From Lachnospiraceae bacterium (GTDB lineage Bacteria > Bacillota > Clostridia > Lachnospirales > Lachnospiraceae), in NCBI GenBank assembly GCA_900770225.1, contig CAAGJU010000236.1:1-5258 (forward strand): DNA of 5,258 bases, read 5' to 3'. Shown one piece after another: positions 1 to 4,789 of this stretch (within the stretch, counting starts at the first letter, position 1; the number at the start of each line of letters is the position of its first letter). A program made the position numbers and the translations under genes. The notes beneath the pieces were generated by a model. That model saw only the letters and a list, made by a program, of their open reading frames with translations, was not told the origin of the DNA and searched no databases.

Positions 1-122
1 ATGATGCCTTTTTGTCATGCGGCAATCACTCTTCATACCCTTTAATTCATGTATTTCATTCCCGATTAGGCATCACTCCCTTCAATATGCCCCGTGTTTC
101 CGAGACTACTCATAATATAAGT
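1..122 (+). other. Probable IS left-end region with several imperfect hairpins
   Basis: This is the non-coding stretch before the preferred tnpA start. It contains GGCAT (69-73) facing ATGCC (87-91), TGATGCC (2-8) complementary to GGCATCA (69-75), and TTTCC (97-101) facing GGAAA (125-129), the last enclosing the tnpA start codon. IS200-type left ends usually contain a hairpin that binds TnpA and can also mask translation of tnpA. Which of these is the true end hairpin, and where the host flank stops, cannot be decided without an empty-site comparison. The reading frame is open back to a TTG at 12, but that extension resembles no TnpA N-terminus. Confidence 0.4.
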
Positions 123-569
123 ATGGAAAGACACGATGAACGGCTTACATATGGTAGAACATGTGTTTACAACTTGAACTACCATATCGTATGGGGAACA
201 AAATACAGAAACAAAGTCATTAATGGCAGTGTTGAAGCGGATCTGATAAAGCTGCTGTATGACATCGCAGATGAAAAAGGCTTTGTGATCAAACATGTTG
301 AGATCGGGCTGGATGATCATGTCCATATGCTTGTTTCTGCGCCTCCGAAGCTTTCTGTATCTACCATTGTCAAGTGCCTTAAGGGGACTTCTGCGTTTCG
401 CCTCTTTCGAATGCATCCGGAGCTGAAGAAGTATTACTGGAAGAAAGAAGATAGACATCTATGGTCGCCGTCTTATTTTGTTGAAAGTATCGGCGCATCC
501 AATGAACAGGCTGTTGCTAAATACATTGACGATCAGCGGAAAAAGGAGCACATGCATGACAAAGATTAA
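123..569 (+). CDS. tnpA: IS200/IS605-family Y1 transposase TnpA
   Basis: This is a single-strand-specific HUH nuclease/transposase that excises and inserts the element through a covalent 5'-phosphotyrosine intermediate. From ATG 123 it is 148 residues, normal for the family. Visible motifs: the N-terminal strand YNLNYHIVWGTKYR (about 16-29), the metal-binding HUH triad in DDHVHML (H66, H68), the family signature LWSPSYFVESIG (113-124), and the catalytic-helix motif AKYIDDQ with nucleophile Y134 and metal ligand Q138. The start is chosen by fit to the family N-terminus; an in-frame ATG at 87 and TTG at 12 are less likely. No strong ribosome binding site precedes 123, and the start lies in a possible hairpin, consistent with the low translation typical of IS200 transposases. 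The gene overlaps tnpB by 14 bases and appears intact. Confidence 0.92.
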   Translation: MERHDERLTYGRTCVYNLNYHIVWGTKYRNKVINGSVEADLIKLLYDIADEKGFVIKHVEIGLDDHVHMLVSAPPKLSVSTIVKCLKGTSAFRLFRMHPELKKYYWKKEDRHLWSPSYFVESIGASNEQAVAKYIDDQRKKEHMHDKD

Positions 570-1722
570 GAAAGGGTTTGTAATCCGCCTTTATCCGAAC
601 GCTGAACAGATGCGCCAGATCCGCAGGACCGCCGGTTGCACAAGATGGCTGTATAACGAGATCGTTGCCACGAATCAGAAGCGCAGAGATGTAGATCCGA
701 GCGCGTCTTTGCTGTGCGGAAGGAATCTGAATTATATTCTTCCGCGTCTGAAAGAAGAACATCCGTGGCTGAAAGACGTAGATTCTACTTCTCTCACCGG
801 AGTGGTAGACAATATTGCCAACGCTTATACACGCTGGTTTTCAGGACTTGGCAGAAAACCCAAATTCAAAAAGCGCAGCACATATGCAGACAGCTTTATT
901 TCCAAATGCGTCAATGGGAATATTGCTGTAATCGATAGGCACCATATCCGCATCCCTAAACTTGGCGTACTTTATTACAAATCCGGGAAGATGCCGCATG
1001 GCAGAATATGCTCTGTCACCGTAAGACTTCTGCCAAGTGGAAAAGTCAACGCTTCGGTACTTTGCGAATATGATGAGGTGGAATTACCGAAAACCGGGAA
1101 AACAATTGGCATTGATCTTGGCTTGAAGGATCTCGCCATTCTTTCTGACGGCACTAAATATGAACTGCCAAGATGGGATAAGGAATCTGCAGAGCAGCTG
1201 CACTACTGGCAGCGTACTGCTTCAAGACGGCTTCTGAGAGCCAAAGAAGCCATGAAGAAGGACAGTACGCTGACCCTGGAAGATTTCAGAAACTATCAGA
1301 ATGCCCGTCAGATGGTAGCAAAGATACACGCGCATATTGCAAACCGGCGTAAGGACTATCTTGACAAGCTGACCACCATGCTGGTCAGAGATTTTGACGT
1401 GATTGTTATTGAAAACCTGAAACCAAGCAAAATAGTGCACAATCATAATCTGGCAAGTGCGATTCACAACGCGGGCTGGGGAATGTTTGCTGAAATGCTT
1501 GCTTACAAATGTGCCTTCTACGGCAAACGACTGATCAAAGTCGATCCCTCTTACACCAGCCAGACATGTTCGGACTGCGGCACAGTCAACGGGCGGCTTG
1601 GGTATAACGCATACGGGTGGCTGAAAGTGCGCGAATGGACATGCCCTGCATGCGGGGCGCATCATGACCGCGACATCAATGCCGCAATTAACATTAGGAA
1701 TATCGGCATCTCCGCAGCATAA
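556..1722 (+). CDS. tnpB: RNA-guided nuclease TnpB (IS605 OrfB, Cas12 ancestor family)
   Basis: TnpB proteins are omega-RNA-guided DNA nucleases that cut next to a transposon-associated motif and help the IS persist at its donor site. The 388-residue protein has the N-terminal helix-turn-helix/OrfB region (KGFVIRLYPNAEQ, about 6-18) and a split RuvC domain. RuvC-I is in IGIDLGLKDLAILSDG (D187), RuvC-II in VIVIENLKPSKI (E286), and RuvC-III in HDRDINAAINIRN (D373). Between RuvC-II and III is the four-cysteine zinc finger CSDC (C338, C341) and CPAC (C363, C366). All catalytic and zinc ligands are present, so it is probably active. The start at 556 is set by AGGAG at 544-548, seven bases upstream, and by the family N-terminus; the frame extends to an upstream ATG at 478 but that lies inside tnpA. 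Overlap with tnpA suggests translational coupling. Confidence 0.95.
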   Translation: MTKIKKGFVIRLYPNAEQMRQIRRTAGCTRWLYNEIVATNQKRRDVDPSASLLCGRNLNYILPRLKEEHPWLKDVDSTSLTGVVDNIANAYTRWFSGLGRKPKFKKRSTYADSFISKCVNGNIAVIDRHHIRIPKLGVLYYKSGKMPHGRICSVTVRLLPSGKVNASVLCEYDEVELPKTGKTIGIDLGLKDLAILSDGTKYELPRWDKESAEQLHYWQRTASRRLLRAKEAMKKDSTLTLEDFRNYQNARQMVAKIHAHIANRRKDYLDKLTTMLVRDFDVIVIENLKPSKIVHNHNLASAIHNAGWGMFAEMLAYKCAFYGKRLIKVDPSYTSQTCSDCGTVNGRLGYNAYGWLKVREWTCPACGAHHDRDINAAINIRNIGISAA

Positions 1723-1844
1723 AGCCGTATCAATACGGGGCTGGAACAGTCCCTGGTAAATAGCACAACCCTCCGGAAGCTGTATCACAAAGCTGCGCGG
1801 TTGGCGTTCCCAGAAGCACGCCTCTTTAGAGGCGGGTAGTTCAC
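1723..1844 (+). ncRNA. Putative omega-RNA scaffold / IS right end (guide would follow at 1845)
   Basis: Known: TnpB guide RNAs derive from the 3' end of tnpB and the right end, with the guide taken from the flanking host DNA. Seen after the tnpB stop: hairpin CCGTA-TCAA-TACGG (1725-1738); GGGGCTG (1737-1743) pairing with CAGTCCC (1747-1753), sharing two bases with the first and so an alternative; CAACC (1766-1770) complementary to GGTTG (1799-1803), enclosing a possible multi-branch or pseudoknot; and the terminal hairpin CGCCTC-TTTA-GAGGCG (1819-1834) followed by GGTAGTTCAC. The RNA may begin inside the tnpB 3' end, so the 5' limit is nominal. The predicted guide starts TTCGAATCCGAATGTC (1845-1860). 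Confidence 0.65.
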
Positions 1845-1883
1845 TTCGAATCCGAATGTCGGATTCTTAGGGGTTGTATACAT
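1845..1883 (-). pseudogene. 5' remnant of a leftward gene interrupted by the IS
   Basis: On the minus strand an ATG (1883-1881) follows an AGGAG ribosome binding site (1895-1891) at a seven-base spacing, one of the best translation starts in the window. It encodes MYTTPKNPTFGFE, then reaches the inferred transposon end at 1844; the frame continues through the IS right end to a stop at 1785 (32 residues in all). The strong initiation signal next to a transposon boundary suggests a host gene cut after codon 13, with the rest beyond the element's left end and outside the window. Thirteen residues are too few to identify the product. Alternative: a genuine 32-residue peptide, or a chance ORF. Confidence 0.5.
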
Positions 1884-1896
1884 ACCCGTTCTCCTT

Positions 1897-1971
1897 TCAT
1901 CGCCGTTCTTCGGCGTTCATACAAAGCGCTTGTTCAGCAGCTTTGAGAGCAAGGTCTTTCCCTTGATCCAC
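1897..1971 (-). CDS. Possible 24-codon small ORF coupled to the interrupted gene
   Basis: The minus-strand frame from GTG 1971 reads VDQGKDLALKAAEQALCMN then AEERR and stops at TGA 1899-1897, a few bases before and adjoining the AGGAG that serves the 1883 start. The stop-to-binding-site arrangement resembles translational coupling in an operon, and the peptide is amphipathic and helix-prone. Against it: the GTG start lacks a ribosome binding site, a TAA lies two codons upstream in frame, and no homologue is recognised. The last codons form the hairpin CGCCG-AAGAA-CGGCG (1915-1901). It could be a leader peptide, the decayed tail of an older gene, or non-coding. Confidence 0.25.
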   Translation of the reverse strand: MDQGKDLALKAAEQALCMNAEERR

Positions 1972-2052
1972 TACATGTTATGTGGGCGGTAGGCAAAAAT
2001 TCAGCGGGCTGAGCAGAAAACATTCATGTCTCAGAATCTTGATTTTTCAGTC

Positions 2053-2107
2053 ATTATATGCAGGAACGGTTTATCGCTTGTTTTATGTGTGAAAAAGCAA
2101 GCGATAA
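2053..2107 (-). promoter_or_regulatory. Putative leftward promoter with a 10-bp inverted-repeat operator
   Basis: A perfect TATAAT lies on the minus strand at 2058-2053. The hexamer 17 bases upstream (ACAAGC) is a poor -35, so the promoter would need an activator or is weak. Directly upstream is a perfect inverted repeat, TTATCGCTTG (2071-2080) facing CAAGCGATAA (2098-2107) with a 17-base spacer; its proximal arm covers the -35 position. This suits a dimeric regulator, or an RNA hairpin if transcribed. Leftward transcription from here would reach the interrupted gene at 1883 after a ~160-base leader. Confidence 0.35.
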
Positions 2108-2117
2108 CGGCTGATGC

Positions 2118-2136
2118 CGGGACGATATCCGTCCCG
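2118..2136. repeat. Perfect 7-bp hairpin, function unclear
   Basis: CGGGACG (2118-2124) and CGTCCCG (2130-2136) are perfect complements around a five-base loop. No T tract follows on either strand, so it is not a classical terminator by itself. It lies between the Xre-gene terminator and the inverted repeat upstream of the leftward promoter. Confidence 0.45.
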
Positions 2137-2153
2137 AGTAGCGCTATCGGGGC

Positions 2154-2181
2154 AAAAGAAAAGCTCCCCATTTCGGAGAGC
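2154..2181 (-). terminator. Rho-independent terminator of the Xre-regulator gene
   Basis: On the minus strand, GCTCTCC (2181-2175) pairs with GGGGAGC (2169-2163) through seven pairs including one G-U, around loop GAAAT. The tract TTTTCTTTT (2162-2154) follows. It begins 20 bases after the stop codon of the leftward regulator gene. Confidence 0.8.
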
Positions 2182-2200
2182 CCTTCTTCCTTATATATGT

Positions 2201-2905
2201 CTATAGTGTGCCGCGCGCTTTCTTCGCCAGCAGCTTCTTCGCCATTTTGAAGTCCGCCAGATCGTCGCCGCTGTCTGCCAGATCCGGCAGTTCCTTTTCT
2301 ATGGTGCTGCGCAGCAATGAGGCAGCTTGCTTCGTGTCCTCATCCGTTGCCATTGGCCCGATCTTTTCACTGAGATCCGGGAAATACTGATCTGTGATAC
2401 TCTTAATCGTCTTCTTCAGCTTGTTCGGGTCGTTGCGGATGACGCGCGTATGATGCTTCTTCAGTTCTGCCTTGAATTCGGCCTGCTCATCAGCAAGCGC
2501 CTTCTCTTCTAATTCCGGTGTTTCCCGTAACGCAAGTGCGTTGATGACGGACTGCGCAATGCTCTGGCTTTCTTCCCCAAGATCCGTCAGTTCAGCCATC
2601 GGCATCCAGCTCTTCCCGCCTTTCGGATGGAACAGCCTAAGCTCAGTCCCATCTTCCGATGTCGTAATTTCGACAGCGTCATATTCTCCGTATTTCAGCC
2701 AATACGGATCCACATGAACGGCTTCCGCCAGCTTCTTGAACGTTTCGTCAGACGGGAATCGCTTGCCATTCTCATAAAGCGCAATTTCGGTCTGCGAAAA
2801 GTTCATGGCCTGCGCAAACTCCGTCTGCGAATATCCCGCCTTTGCGCGCGCTAGTGCAAGCCTATGTCCGAATCTACGGTTCTCCTCCGGTGAAAATCCA
2901 TTCAT
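2201..2905 (-). CDS. Xre-family (HTH_3) transcriptional regulator
   Basis: A 234-residue protein with an N-terminal Cro/C1-type helix-turn-helix at about 12-73. It includes RLALARAKAGYSQTEFAQAM, recognition helix SQTEIALYENGKRFPS (37-52), and the usual closing segment LAEAVHVDPYWLKYGE. The family binds DNA as dimers, often repressing its own promoter. The remaining ~160 residues are charged and helical (for example 133-151 and 196-234). They show no S24/LexA-type Ser-Lys dyad or zinc-peptidase HExxH, so RecA-stimulated self-cleavage or ImmA-type cleavage inside this protein is not indicated. AAGGAG (2917-2912) precedes the ATG after a six-base spacer. It lies 38 bases after the zinc-ribbon membrane protein gene in the same direction and probably has its own promoter. 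A role in controlling this locus is inference. Confidence 0.88.
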   Translation of the reverse strand: MNGFSPEENRRFGHRLALARAKAGYSQTEFAQAMNFSQTEIALYENGKRFPSDETFKKLAEAVHVDPYWLKYGEYDAVEITTSEDGTELRLFHPKGGKSWMPMAELTDLGEESQSIAQSVINALALRETPELEEKALADEQAEFKAELKKHHTRVIRNDPNKLKKTIKSITDQYFPDLSEKIGPMATDEDTKQAASLLRSTIEKELPDLADSGDDLADFKMAKKLLAKKARGTL

Positions 2906-2926
2906 ATATATCTCCTTCTAAGAAAT

Positions 2927-2956
2927 ATTATACGAGATTTTGATTACAGCGGTAAT
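2927..2956 (-). promoter_or_regulatory. Probable promoter and operator of the Xre-regulator gene
   Basis: On the minus strand a perfect TATAAT (2932-2927) lies 17 bases after TTACCG (2955-2950), a moderate -35. Transcription would start about 2920, giving a ~15-base leader that includes the AAGGAG site. An inverted repeat ATTAC-N4-GTAAT (2943-2956) covers the -35 box, a typical spot and size for a Xre-dimer operator. The promoter overlaps the stop codon of the preceding gene, so the regulator could be made independently of it. Autoregulation is inferred. Confidence 0.5.
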
Positions 2957-4173
2957 TTTTCTTGCACGACTGTTTCTTTTTCTGGAGTTTTGCGCTCCTG
3001 TTTCGGCGCAGGCTTCGTCGAAGGCGCCCTGCGCAAAGGTGCACTGTCAGCGCGGTTCAGGTTTGCGCCCTGTACGCTGGATGATGGCTTTGCGATGTCT
3101 GCGCCTGGCTTAGTCTTATCCGCATTCTGCTTAGCACCGGCTTTCTGCGCATTCGGCTGCGCACCAGACTTATTACCGGATGCGCTGGGCTTGTTAACAC
3201 CGTTACGCGGCGCTTTGGCGGCATCTTCCGGCTTCTTCGCGCCTGGCGCATTTGCGCTTTCACCGGTGGGCGCGTCGCTTTTGTGCGTTCCGCGCTTTCT
3301 TGATTTCGGCTTTGGCGCTGGCTCCTTGCTATCCGTTTGCTTTGCGCTGTCTGGCTTTTCGGCCGATGCGCTAGACGCGTTTGCATCGGGCTTATCAGCA
3401 CGCGCATCCTGCTTTGGCGCATCCTGCGCGGAACCGGATTGCGCATTTGATGAAGGCGCGGATTCAGTATGCGCGGACTTCTGCTCTGCGCTTGGATCCT
3501 TCTCTGGCGCAGCGGGTGCGCTTGTTGCTGGTGCGCCGTCTTTCACAGGCGCTGTTACGGCCGCGGTGGACACATTTGCCGATGGCGCGGATGCCTTGTT
3601 CTGCGCGATATTTACATGTGCTTTGTCAGGCACATGCGCAGCGGATGACTGCGCCGGGATGTTCAGCATGATCACCGCGATAACGTCAGAGATCGACCAT
3701 ATCGCGCAGAAGATAAGAAGGCTGATCAGCGCGTTACCCGTATCAACGGTATCCGGTACGCGCTTGCCGAATACTACGGACCACAGATCTGCGCCAAGCA
3801 TGAACGCGCCTGTGAGCACAACCCCTATTACGCGCCCCCAGAGCGCCACAGACTCCGCTTTCCGGATCGGATCATGCGGTGATGACTGTGCGCCAGCCTG
3901 AGTAGGCTGACTGCTATCATCCTTTTTAGATCTGATTTTCTGAAGAATGCCGGCGTTGTTACCTTTATGTGCATTCTTCTTTGCGCTGTCCTGCGCATCC
4001 TGCTTCAGCGCCGGGCAGTATGTTTCGCTTAGCCTTTTCTTCTGCTCATCATTCAGATTCCGCCAGACGATCTCGTCTACTCCGATTTTCTGTAGTTTAG
4101 TTCCGTCGTTCGGACAGAAGTCTCCGTCCGCTGACGCATACCCGCATTTTTTGCAGATTTTTACTGATGCCAT
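2944..4173 (-). CDS. Zinc-ribbon, two-pass membrane protein with a long disordered Ala/Pro/Lys-rich tail
   Basis: I do not recognise a named family for the full 409 residues. Seen: an N-terminal zinc ribbon, C7-x2-C10 and C20-P-N-D23-G-T-K-L, the CPxDGTxL variant in which Asp replaces the fourth Cys. A charged linker follows (about 30-108). Two hydrophobic segments come next (about 109-133 and 148-171) joined by a short loop, then a ~230-residue tail of Ala, Pro, Ser, Lys, Asp and Gln without hydrophobic blocks, predicted disordered. An even number of membrane segments puts the zinc ribbon and tail on the same side, probably the cytoplasm. No signal peptide is seen. GGGGGAG lies close before the ATG. 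It is first in a probable operon with the Xre regulator. Proteins of this build may scaffold or sense at the membrane, but no function is assigned. The tail's Ala-rich coding strand creates long antisense ORFs that are artefacts. Confidence 0.8.
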   Translation of the reverse strand: MASVKICKKCGYASADGDFCPNDGTKLQKIGVDEIVWRNLNDEQKKRLSETYCPALKQDAQDSAKKNAHKGNNAGILQKIRSKKDDSSQPTQAGAQSSPHDPIRKAESVALWGRVIGVVLTGAFMLGADLWSVVFGKRVPDTVDTGNALISLLIFCAIWSISDVIAVIMLNIPAQSSAAHVPDKAHVNIAQNKASAPSANVSTAAVTAPVKDGAPATSAPAAPEKDPSAEQKSAHTESAPSSNAQSGSAQDAPKQDARADKPDANASSASAEKPDSAKQTDSKEPAPKPKSRKRGTHKSDAPTGESANAPGAKKPEDAAKAPRNGVNKPSASGNKSGAQPNAQKAGAKQNADKTKPGADIAKPSSSVQGANLNRADSAPLRRAPSTKPAPKQERKTPEKETVVQEKLPL

Positions 4174-4243
4174 TTTCTCCCCCTTAAGACCTTTTTAATG
4201 ATGCGCCTCCTCTATTTAGTGAAAGGCGGCAATTGCTATGTTC

Positions 4244-4272
4244 AGTATCGTTCAGAAATATGCGCTTCGCAA
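4244..4272 (-). promoter_or_regulatory. Candidate promoter for the zinc-ribbon protein gene
   Basis: On the minus strand TTGCGA (4272-4267) and GATACT (4249-4244) are separated by exactly 17 bases; each matches four of six consensus positions. Start of transcription would be about 4237, leaving a ~64-base leader before the ATG at 4173. The match is moderate and other weak boxes exist nearby. Confidence 0.35.
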
Positions 4273-4348
4273 AGTGCTAAAGTATGCATTTTGCAAATTC
4301 TTTCAGGGAATCCGATTCAGATCGCTTGTTGCTCCGGATTTTCGCTTC

Positions 4349-4384
4349 TTTATATCTTGACTCAAGTTATATTTTTCTTAAAAT
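4349..4384 (+). promoter_or_regulatory. Promoter of the HAxxR-protein gene, -35 box inside a palindrome
   Basis: TTGACT (4357-4362) and TAAAAT (4379-4384), each five of six to consensus, lie 16 bases apart; transcription would start near 4391. The -35 box is the centre of an imperfect palindrome, TATATCTTGA-C-TCAAGTTATA (4351-4371), with perfect core CTTGA-C-TCAAG (4356-4366). A dimeric protein bound here would block RNA polymerase, so repression is likely. The nearby Xre regulator is the obvious candidate, but its own inverted repeat (ATTAC-N4-GTAAT) is different, so this is not established. Confidence 0.6.
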
Positions 4385-4444
4385 GAAAGCGTAAGATATA
4401 TCTCAATATGAGAAATAATTAAAAGAAAGGAAGGCATATATCTT

Positions 4445-4789
4445 ATGAAAGAAAATAATGAAGTAATCGTATCAAAGCATGCAGCAAAGCGCATCGTCGA
4501 ACGCGTTGGCGGAAACCGTAAATCGGTAGAACGTATCGCAAAACGCGCGTATGACAACGGCTATACCGTTGAGGATACGCGCGGAAATCTACGTTATTGG
4601 ATTGATTCCAGATTTTATTCCCATGACGGTATTGGCAACGAAATGCGCCTCTATTCCGATAAGCTCTACGTATTCGACAGCGGGATTCTGGTAACAGTAC
4701 TTACTGTTCCGCAGGAACTCCGCAAGGACTACGGCAAGCTGATCCGCCCAGTCACGGAGCAAGGGTTCCGAGCAAGCCAGAGAGCATAG
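4445..4789 (+). CDS. Small HAxxR-motif protein, DUF4258-like
   Basis: A 114-residue soluble protein with no signal peptide or membrane segment. The N-terminus VSKHAAKRIVERVGGNRKSV (about 9-28) followed by a helix, and the C-terminal strands KLYVFDSGILVTVLTVP (about 73-89), recall the HAxxRxxER...VTVL/Y layout of small DUF4258-type proteins, some of which have a RelE/ParE-like toxin fold. The match is by eye, so family membership is tentative and a nuclease role is unproven; a companion antitoxin is not evident next to it. GGAAGG (4429-4434) lies ten bases before the ATG, a somewhat long spacing, after a strong promoter. The gene is rich in CGC/CGT Arg codons. Its last 38 bases overlap the end of the opposite-strand gene. 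Confidence 0.8.
   Translation: MKENNEVIVSKHAAKRIVERVGGNRKSVERIAKRAYDNGYTVEDTRGNLRYWIDSRFYSHDGIGNEMRLYSDKLYVFDSGILVTVLTVPQELRKDYGKLIRPVTEQGFRASQRA

Larger units (their letters stand above)
1..1844 (+). mobile_element. IS200/IS605-family insertion sequence (IS608-like tnpA-tnpB order), left end unresolved
   Basis: Seen: a Y1 HUH transposase gene overlaps a downstream co-directional tnpB, followed by a structured non-coding tail ending in hairpin CGCCTC-TTTA-GAGGCG (1819-1834) and GGTAGTTCAC (1835-1844). Known: IS608-type elements move as single strands, carry subterminal hairpins instead of terminal inverted repeats, and make no target duplication; the cleavage tetranucleotide pairs with a short guide 5' of the hairpin. 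With the IS608 pairing rule, a right cleavage site TCAC (1841-1844) predicts guide GAAG, which is present at 1813-1816, two bases before the hairpin. This supports a right end at 1844. The left end must lie within or before the first ~120 bases; the window start may cut it. Confidence 0.85.
1884..2153. other. Largely gene-free regulatory stretch between the interrupted gene and the Xre-gene terminator
   Basis: No full-length gene with translation signals was found here. The stretch contains the ribosome binding site and possible mini-ORF of the interrupted leftward gene, a hairpin CGCCG-TTCTT-CGGCG (1901-1915), a leftward TATAAT box (2058-2053), a 10-bp inverted repeat (2071-2107), and a 7-bp perfect hairpin (2118-2136). 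Rightward reading frames in this stretch lack ribosome binding sites and run into the terminator of the opposite gene. Confidence 0.5.
4174..4444. other. Divergent intergenic regulatory region
   Basis: These 271 bases separate the leftward zinc-ribbon gene from the rightward HAxxR gene. They contain a candidate leftward promoter (4244-4272), a good rightward promoter in a palindrome (4349-4384), the perfect palindrome AGATATATCT (4394-4403), a small inverted repeat CTCA-ATA-TGAG (4402-4412), and GAATC-C-GATTC (4308-4318). A 62-codon rightward frame (4198-4386) has no ribosome binding site and covers promoter elements, so I do not regard it as a gene. Confidence 0.55.

Noticed and set aside
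66..458. A 130-codon leftward ORF inside tnpA
   Set aside because: Antisense to the transposase, with no recognisable motif or ribosome binding site.
1222..1788. A 188-codon leftward ORF inside tnpB
   Set aside because: Antisense shadow of a clearly coding tnpB; no family motif or translation signal.
1848..1866. The 8-bp hairpin as a terminator for tnpB
   Set aside because: It is followed by TTAGGGG, not a T tract, on the plus strand and has no T tract on the minus strand.
2071..2136. The hairpin cluster as a CRISPR remnant or retron RNA
   Set aside because: There are no regularly spaced direct repeats, and no cas or reverse transcriptase gene in the window.
2026..2250. A 74-codon rightward ORF right of the insertion sequence
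   Set aside because: No ribosome binding site; it spans the inverted repeat and terminator and runs into the opposite-strand regulator gene.
2990..3901. A 303-codon rightward ORF, rich in Ala, Cys and Phe
   Set aside because: It is antisense to the zinc-ribbon gene, has no ribosome binding site, and is kept open by the biased Ala/Pro codons of the real low-complexity tail.
4198..4386. A 62-codon rightward ORF in the divergent intergenic region
   Set aside because: No ribosome binding site at its start and its end covers the promoter of the next gene; composition is not protein-like.
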